Source: Latrodectus hesperus
Lineage: Eukaryota > Arthropoda > Arachnida > Araneae > Theridiidae
DNA: 64,000 nucleotides
Direction of reading: 5' to 3'
Assembly (NCBI GenBank): GCA_037975125.1
Contig: CM075862.1
Span: forward strand, 13,639,125 to 13,703,124
This document shows, one piece after another, positions 60,001 through 64,000 of this stretch. Position 1 is the first letter of the stretch. The number at the start of each line of letters is the position of its first letter. The notes beneath the pieces were generated by a model. The model was not told where the DNA came from. It saw only the letters and a list, made by a program, of their open reading frames with translations, and ran no database searches. The translations under genes were made by a program, and so were the position numbers.

Positions 60001-63000
60001 TATAGAAGTTTTGAATAATCTCTAGTATTTAAATTTTTACTGCATAACTACCTACTACACTCAAATAGTAAAACAAATGTAATATGATTGATAAATTACA
60101 ATATACAATAAAAAAATATGTATAACAAATAAGCAGATACTTTTTTCAGCATTGCAAACACTGACATCGATTCACTCAGTCACACTTTTATGTTCCAAAG
60201 CCTGGAAACAAGTAATGTTTTGTTCTTGGCATTTGTGTTTATACTAAAATATGGATTGCAAGCACAGCGCAAGTCGCATTTCATCCCTTTGCAGGTCTAA
60301 ACAAGCATCTTGGACGAGGGGGTGCTCGGGCGGCACTTTGCAAGTCTAGACATATGGTGTACACTCTTGTACTATTATCTATTGTTCTATTCAATTCTGT
60401 GTTTGTACTGAGTCTCGATTATTTTTGAGTATGTATTAGGTGAATATTTTTAAGTACCTACCTACCTGCCTATGTTGATAAGTAAATTTTTGCCCAAATT
60501 TTTCTTCTTTATTACGAAAACAAATAATGTTTTGTGAACCCTCACTTACAACTTGTGAACCCCTGTTTTCTTTTCACATCAACGTGGAACCCCATGTGGT
60601 CACCTATGGACCCCTGGGGGTCCACCTGGATCACTTTGGGAATCTATGATCTAGACTGATGAAATAAAAGTCTTTAAAATATTTTTAAGTATGTGTTATT
60701 CTTGGAAGTTAAAAAAATCTTGCATAAAAGATAGTGATAATGAGTATGTTTTCTGTTTATATCAGTATTAGTTTCAGTTTAACTCTTCATGTGGTTGCCC
60801 TCTTGGAAATGTCTTCTCATGATAGTTCAAAATTCACTTTATAAGTTCTTGTTTATTTTTAACTTTTATGTGCTAAAAATGACTGTAGAATAATTTATAA
60901 GATGATATTAATACCTTATTATTATATCATTATGTTTTATCATACTTTGTATAGTTTCTTTTTTAAATGGAATTGATTTTTTTCTTTTTCTCAGGTATTT
61001 TTAGTAAAAAAAGTTGTTGGTCCAGATTCTGGTAAATTATATGCAATGAAAGTTTTAAAGAAAGCAACTTTAAAAGGTATTTTTTCCAAAAATTTCTGAA
61101 TTAAAATTTTTATTTTCATGAATTTTTTAAACTAGAGTTTGTTGATAGTAAACTTTTGCCTGGCGCACTAATTACATTAAATAAATATATTTTATAATTT
61201 TAGTTTTCTGGAGGTTTCATATTTTTATATAATATCTTAAAATTTATTACAAATTAATGTTATATTTTTTTGTAGTACAATAGTGTTTGTATACATGGCA
61301 TGTTAAAAAAATAACAATCTTTAAATTCAAATGATAGATTTTCAGGTATATTTTTTGATTTTAAAAATGTGTTAAAATAAAGAGATGCTAAATTTAAAAT
61401 ATATTTATCTTAAGTTACTTAAATATATGTCAGGCTAATTATTTTTTGTTTACCAAAATGTTTCATTAGTTATTTCTGGAGATCATTCAAAGTATTTGAA
61501 ATCAACATTGGAAACAAGGAAAACTGCAATTTTTTAAAACCTTGATAGTTAGTTAAATATAATCATACATGATTTTAAATGATGTAACAATCAAGGTAAC
61601 ATAATGTTGTATAACAATGAATGAGTAATATATTAAAATTTGATTTGTATTAAAATTTAAATAGACTGATTATTTTGCAGTTGGAACTTAACAAAAATAT
61701 TGCATATATTGTGTGTGTGTATGCCAAACTGTGAAAAACAGATTACACATTGTTCTTTTAGCAAACTGGAAATCAATAGACAAACACTATTTAGAAGCTA
61801 TTTTCATGACTTATAAAATGAAAGACTTTTGTCTCAGAGGCACTATTTAATGTTGTGTTGTTTGTGCTAAAATAATCTAAATAAATCTTAGTTTATATTT
61901 GAAATAAAATTATTTTATATGGATTTTGTACTTTCATGAATAATAATAAAAACTCTTCTAAAAATCATAAGAAACCTTCATATATTTAGCTATACTTTTA
62001 TAAACTGGCACTTGGCCAAGATTTAATTCTATTTATCATAAATATTTATATATAAAAGCCATTAGTATGAAAAAATAATCTCTGAAAATTATTAAGCTGT
62101 TTTGTATAAAATTAATAAAATATGCATTTATCTAATACATTTCAATTTACACCAAAACATAAATTTTTTTATTATGCTATTGAAAAATAAATATTTTTAA
62201 ATTCATTGTTGCAAACTGCTAACTGAATAATCAGTACTCTGGTTATTAATTCAATAATTTATGGACTTGATTTTGACTCGAGATATGGATATTTAGTGGC
62301 TCATGATAATTTTTTTTTAATGTAGCAGCTTTGATAACTGAATGGTTAGTGTTTTGATTATCTTTTGAATAGCTAACAAGTTTGGCTTTATGCATTAATA
62401 TTTGTAGTTTGGAAACAGTTCAAACTAAGTCTGTCATAATGGTCATATAATGGAAAACAAAATCATTTTAAATTGCTGGTTCTCATCTTAAATTTTACAA
62501 TTATTGCTTGCTTACAAAAAATGACTCTAGAGTATGAAATTAAGAGTTACAAATTTTAAATTGTCATTACTTTATTTATAAAATATATATATAGTCTGAA
62601 AACCTGCTTGTATATTATCTCATACATGCAGTTAAAATTTCATTCTATCTAATATTTCTGAGTTATTGGGACCATTTGTTGATTATTTTATTTTTGAGTT
62701 GTTAGTAAGTATATTGGTGATATTATTCTGTATGATATATATTTTCACAGTGATGAAAAAAAGGGAATTCATAAAAAAATCAGAAATCTCTTTGCTATTT
62801 TAAGCATAATCTGAAGTTCAATGCAAATTCAGTAAGAAAAGAAGTAAAATGACTTTGATTTCAAGCAAACTTATAAGTAAATTGCTAATATTTAAAATAG
62901 CACCTTTTTTATATTAACAAAGTGTATAAGCTTGAATTTGACTTCATCCCATTGTATTGAGATTTTTCTTAGTTCTTATCATTAGTAATTGTTAAAATTC

Positions 63001-63156
63001 TATCAACTTATAAAAGATATGCTTCTTTTTATTTATCAAATTTTTATTGACTACAATTTAATTTTTATTTTACAGTAAGAGATAGAATGAGGACTAAGAT
63101 GGAACGTGATATACTTGCAGATATTCGTCATCCTTTTATTGTTAAATTACATTATG
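46437..63156 (+). CDS. RPS6KA (RSK): p90 ribosomal S6 kinase (RSK), 5' part of gene, runs off window
   Basis: Five coding exons: 46437-46502, 52207-52260, 57615-57758, 60995-61076, 63076-63156. All use GT-AG and phases agree (142 residues so far). RSKs are cytoplasmic/nuclear AGC-CaMK dual-domain Ser/Thr kinases activated by ERK and PDK1. The start [10 protein letters not shown] matches the RSK N-terminus (MPLA.L.DPW in vertebrate RSKs). After a variable acidic linker come the AGC kinase glycine loop GQGSFGKV (about residues 82-89), the ATP-binding lysine in LYAMKVLKK (about 107) and the alpha-C glutamate in RTKMERDIL (about 125). The last visible residues are HPFIVKLHY. The remaining N-terminal kinase domain, the ERK-regulated C-terminal kinase domain and the stop lie downstream of 64000. 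Introns of 5.7, 5.4, 3.2 and 2.0 kb hold repeats. Confidence 0.95.
47337..47399 (+). CDS. Possible in-frame cassette exon in RSK intron 1
   Basis: A stretch bounded by a good acceptor (GGTTTTACAG) and donor (GTAAGC) is exactly 63 nt and open in the RSK phase (0 to 0). It would insert 21 residues, beginning [20 protein letters not shown], between exons 1 and 2. I recognise no homologue; it could be an alternative exon or a chance pair of splice-like sites. Confidence 0.3.
48597..50430. repeat. Diverged tandem duplication in RSK intron 1
   Basis: Copy 1 (about 48597-49436) and copy 2 (about 49440-50430) share ordered blocks: TTTGAATATTCTATAAATCT, ATATAACACTGAA, ACAATACTAGGCTAAAAGTT, CAAAATAATAAATTT, TTCAAAATGACTTTTA and GAAATTTAATTCTT. 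Copy 2 carries roughly 150-180 extra bases around 49745-49905. Old by divergence; no coding content seen. Confidence 0.82.
50943..51026. repeat. (TA)n microsatellite
   Basis: 84 bases of uninterrupted TA in RSK intron 1. Confidence 0.97.
52207..52260 (+). CDS. RPS6KA (RSK): RSK coding exon 2, acidic linker
   Basis: Acceptor TATAAATAG, donor GTTAGT, phase 0 to 0. Encodes 18 residues [18 protein letters not shown]. The linker is variable in the family, so support comes from phase, splice sites and position. Confidence 0.82.
53745..53860 (+). repeat. SINE copy, family B-like (diverged)
   Basis: GTTTATGGATTTTATTCCCA, GGAATGCTTATTGTAATC and TTAAACTGTGAGTTTGATT follow the family B order. Confidence 0.5.
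53890..54425 (-). other. Higher-complexity block, possible old transposon, RSK intron 2
   Basis: Overlapping minus-strand frames are open for 60-108 codons (for example [20 protein letters not shown] and [20 protein letters not shown]), and the block is clearly less AT-rich than the intron. No motif allowed a family assignment; alternating frames would be needed for one protein, so it is probably a decayed element. Confidence 0.35.
54859..54875. repeat. Poly-A tract
   Basis: A run of about 17 A in RSK intron 2; no retrotransposon body recognised upstream. Confidence 0.8.
55441..55487. repeat. Perfect inverted repeat, 19-bp arms
   Basis: Arms 55441-55459 (AGTATGGCTGATAAAATAA) and 55469-55487 are exact reverse complements with a 9-nt loop, in RSK intron 2. 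Confidence 0.93.
56625..56805 (+). repeat. Dispersed repeat, copy 2
   Basis: Shares ordered blocks with 25140-25335 (GATACCTCCT, ACTTGGAATTT, AATCTGTATGAAC), same orientation, in RSK intron 2. A 20-base A run follows at about 56831. Confidence 0.6.
57132..57176. repeat. Perfect inverted repeat, 21-bp arms, 3-nt loop
   Basis: Arms 57132-57152 and 57156-57176 are exact reverse complements made only of A, T and one G/C pair, in RSK intron 2. Could form a tight hairpin in RNA. Confidence 0.9.
57615..57758 (+). CDS. RPS6KA (RSK): RSK coding exon 3, linker and glycine-rich loop
   Basis: Acceptor CTAATTACAG, donor GTATAA, phase 0. Encodes an acidic stretch with [20 protein letters not shown] followed by [13 protein letters not shown]. 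The latter is the nucleotide-binding loop, nearly identical to RSKs. Confidence 0.97.
57917..58075 (+). pseudogene. Jockey gag zinc-knuckle fragment, RSK intron 3
   Basis: A single 52-codon frame ending TGA reads [40 protein letters not shown] and [12 protein letters not shown]. It holds a complete CX2CX4HX4C knuckle and the start of a second, in the order found in jockey ORF1. Immediately followed at 58091 by a BEL/Pao LTR, which probably inserted into or beside it. Confidence 0.75.
58091..58399 (-). mobile_element. BEL/Pao retrotransposon LTR (3' LTR)
   Basis: A 309-bp segment, on the minus strand TGTAACAACC...CGTAACA (TG..CA). Just before it on the minus strand (58400-58413) lies a purine-rich tract, AAAAGGTGGGAGGA, the usual polypurine tract adjoining a 3' LTR. 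The internal region at higher coordinates encodes BEL/Pao pol. Confidence 0.85.
58400..59200 (-). pseudogene. BEL/Pao pol C-terminal part, rearranged
   Basis: Minus-strand frames read [37 protein letters not shown] (region before the integrase), then after a deletion [12 protein letters not shown] and [26 protein letters not shown] (integrase C-terminal region). A 20-bp inverted repeat at 58720-58769 shifts the frame, after which [12 protein letters not shown] sequence continues out of frame. The integrase catalytic core is missing, so this is a defective copy. The 5' boundary with the hAT fragment near 59200 is approximate. Confidence 0.75.
58720..58769. repeat. Perfect inverted repeat (20-bp arms) inside BEL/Pao pol
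   Basis: Arms 58720-58739 (CAGAACTGTGAAATTGAAAA) and 58750-58769 are exact reverse complements with a 10-nt loop. In minus-strand orientation the first arm encodes the expected RTVKLKT; the second arm is extra. Confidence 0.94.
59200..60655 (-). mobile_element. hAT-like (SCAND3/FAM200-type) transposon remnant
   Basis: Minus-strand frame 59910-59143 encodes [72 protein letters not shown] and [14 protein letters not shown], the C-terminal half of hAT transposases related to SCAND3/FAM200 proteins. Upstream of it a run of about 17 A (59944-59960) separates non-coding sequence reaching a possible terminus near 60650 (minus strand AGATTCCCAAAGTGATCC). The N-terminal half is absent. The far C-terminus passes into BEL/Pao sequence near 59200, giving a chimeric frame. 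Confidence 0.75.
60995..61076 (+). CDS. RPS6KA (RSK): RSK coding exon 4, catalytic lysine
   Basis: Acceptor TTTTTCTCAG, donor GTATTT. Encodes [20 protein letters not shown] and LKKATLK; the lysine of YAMK contacts ATP phosphates in AGC kinases. Confidence 0.97.
62215..62440 (+). repeat. Two adjacent diverged SINE B copies, RSK intron 4
   Basis: The first copy (62215-62320) has CTAACTGAATAATCAGTACT and ATTTATGGACTTGATTTTGA. The second (62330-62440) has GATAACTGAATGGTTAGTGT (A box-like) and TTTGTAGTTTGGAAACAGTT. Confidence 0.5.
63076..63156 (+). CDS. RPS6KA (RSK): RSK coding exon 5, alpha-C helix
   Basis: Acceptor ATTTTACAG, donor GTATGA, phase 1 to 1. Encodes [20 protein letters not shown] and FIVKLHY. 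The next exon (hinge and activation region) is not present before base 64000. Confidence 0.97.
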
Positions 63157-64000
63157 GTATGATATTAATTTCTTTGACTTTTTATATGAAAATGATATTG
63201 CGGAATTAATTATCATGCAAAAACATGCGATAAAGTATCGTGTCAATTATATATTTTTTATGTTAATGATTAAAATGCATTACTGCAAGTGATATCTAAA
63301 TTTTTTTCGTGTAACCCAAATTCTATTTCATATATATTCACTTAAAAATCTATGAAATGCCATGCATTTCTAAACCATCCAAATGATGATAGATAGGCAA
63401 AAAATGAGCTAAATACATTTCATTTTTTTCCTTTTACAAATAATTAGATTAATTTAATTGAAAAGTTGATTATATTTTGTTGGATTAATTAATACAAGTA
63501 AAATATTTAAATGTATGAATGGTATTATATTAAACAAATGTCCCCTTATAATTTGCTATTTTATTTTGATATCAACTGTTCGATCTTTAACATGACTGTC
63601 AAAGAATATCTGTTCAAAAAATAATCTATTGGAAGTATTAAAGGAATTTAAAATGATTTTTTGAAAAAGGGTTGCTTTTCTCTATTTAAAATATTTTTTC
63701 TGCCAATTGTTCTACCACAATATATAATTTTAAAATGCTTTTATGAGACTGTCTGTTATTGTGCTTATTCTTAAATAAATATTGATTAAGCAATTCATTA
63801 TAATACTATCCAATTTTGTCAGCATAATATACATTCTCCAACTAATATTTTGTAATATTGATTTACTATTTTTGGTTTATTTATTTTTCACTGGCAAATA
63901 AGTATCCTTCTTCATAAGTATTTTCATTTTTTTAGTATTTACTCTTGTGTAAAAATATGTTGCTAAACTTTAAGCTAAGTTTGTTGCTGGTCTTCATTTC
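63157..64000. other. RSK intron 5, runs off window
   Basis: AT-rich intronic sequence; the expected next kinase exon was looked for and not found before the end. Confidence 0.6.

Overview
The window is AT-rich animal nuclear DNA with GT-AG introns, dense degenerate transposons and microsatellites. The mix of mobile elements (Tc1, mariner, Merlin-like, hAT/SCAND3-like, BEL/Pao and jockey-like elements plus tRNA-derived SINEs) resembles arthropod, and particularly spider, genomes. That placement is inference from family resemblance; no rRNA or mitochondrial marker is present to fix it. No bacterial features, CRISPR arrays or operons were seen.

Two host genes are supported, both on the plus strand. 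The first is a complete 15-exon gene for a PWP1-like WD40 ribosome-biogenesis protein (coding 10332-32212, 555 codons, all phases compatible). The second is the 5' part of a p90 ribosomal S6 kinase (RSK) gene. Five coding exons run from the conserved N-terminal MPLA..DPW motif at 46437 through the glycine loop, catalytic lysine and alpha-C helix; the rest lies beyond base 64000. Both belong to growth and ribosome biology, but nothing in the sequence suggests coordinated regulation: they are 14 kb apart with many insertions between.

Layout. 1-10 kb: 3' remnants of two non-LTR retrotransposons, a jockey-type gag remnant, a long TA microsatellite, a mariner (6445-7696) and a solo LTR (9220-9506). 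10.3-32.2 kb: PWP1, whose introns carry a second mariner (10885-12141), a piggyBac-like remnant (13.7-14.5 kb), a Merlin/IS1595-like element (16.2-17.7 kb), a TA-flanked DDE transposon (20198-21405) and SINE copies. 32.2-46.4 kb: intergenic, with an unexplained exon-like ORF (35445-35557), a decayed Tc1 (37313-38705), a SINE with perfect target duplication (38928-39230), a minus-strand non-LTR retrotransposon end (39830-41111), a 0.37-kb-period repeat (42.1-43.5 kb), another SINE and a solo LTR (45055-45356). 46.4-64 kb: RSK. Its first intron holds a roughly 0.85-kb tandem duplication and a possible extra in-frame 63-nt exon; its third intron holds a jockey gag fragment abutting a BEL/Pao LTR and pol end, which is joined to a hAT remnant.

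The most unusual signal is a set of near-perfect inverted repeats (19-34 bp arms, loops mostly 9-15 nt). Two sit inside transposon coding regions and look like templated inverted insertions that broke the reading frame.
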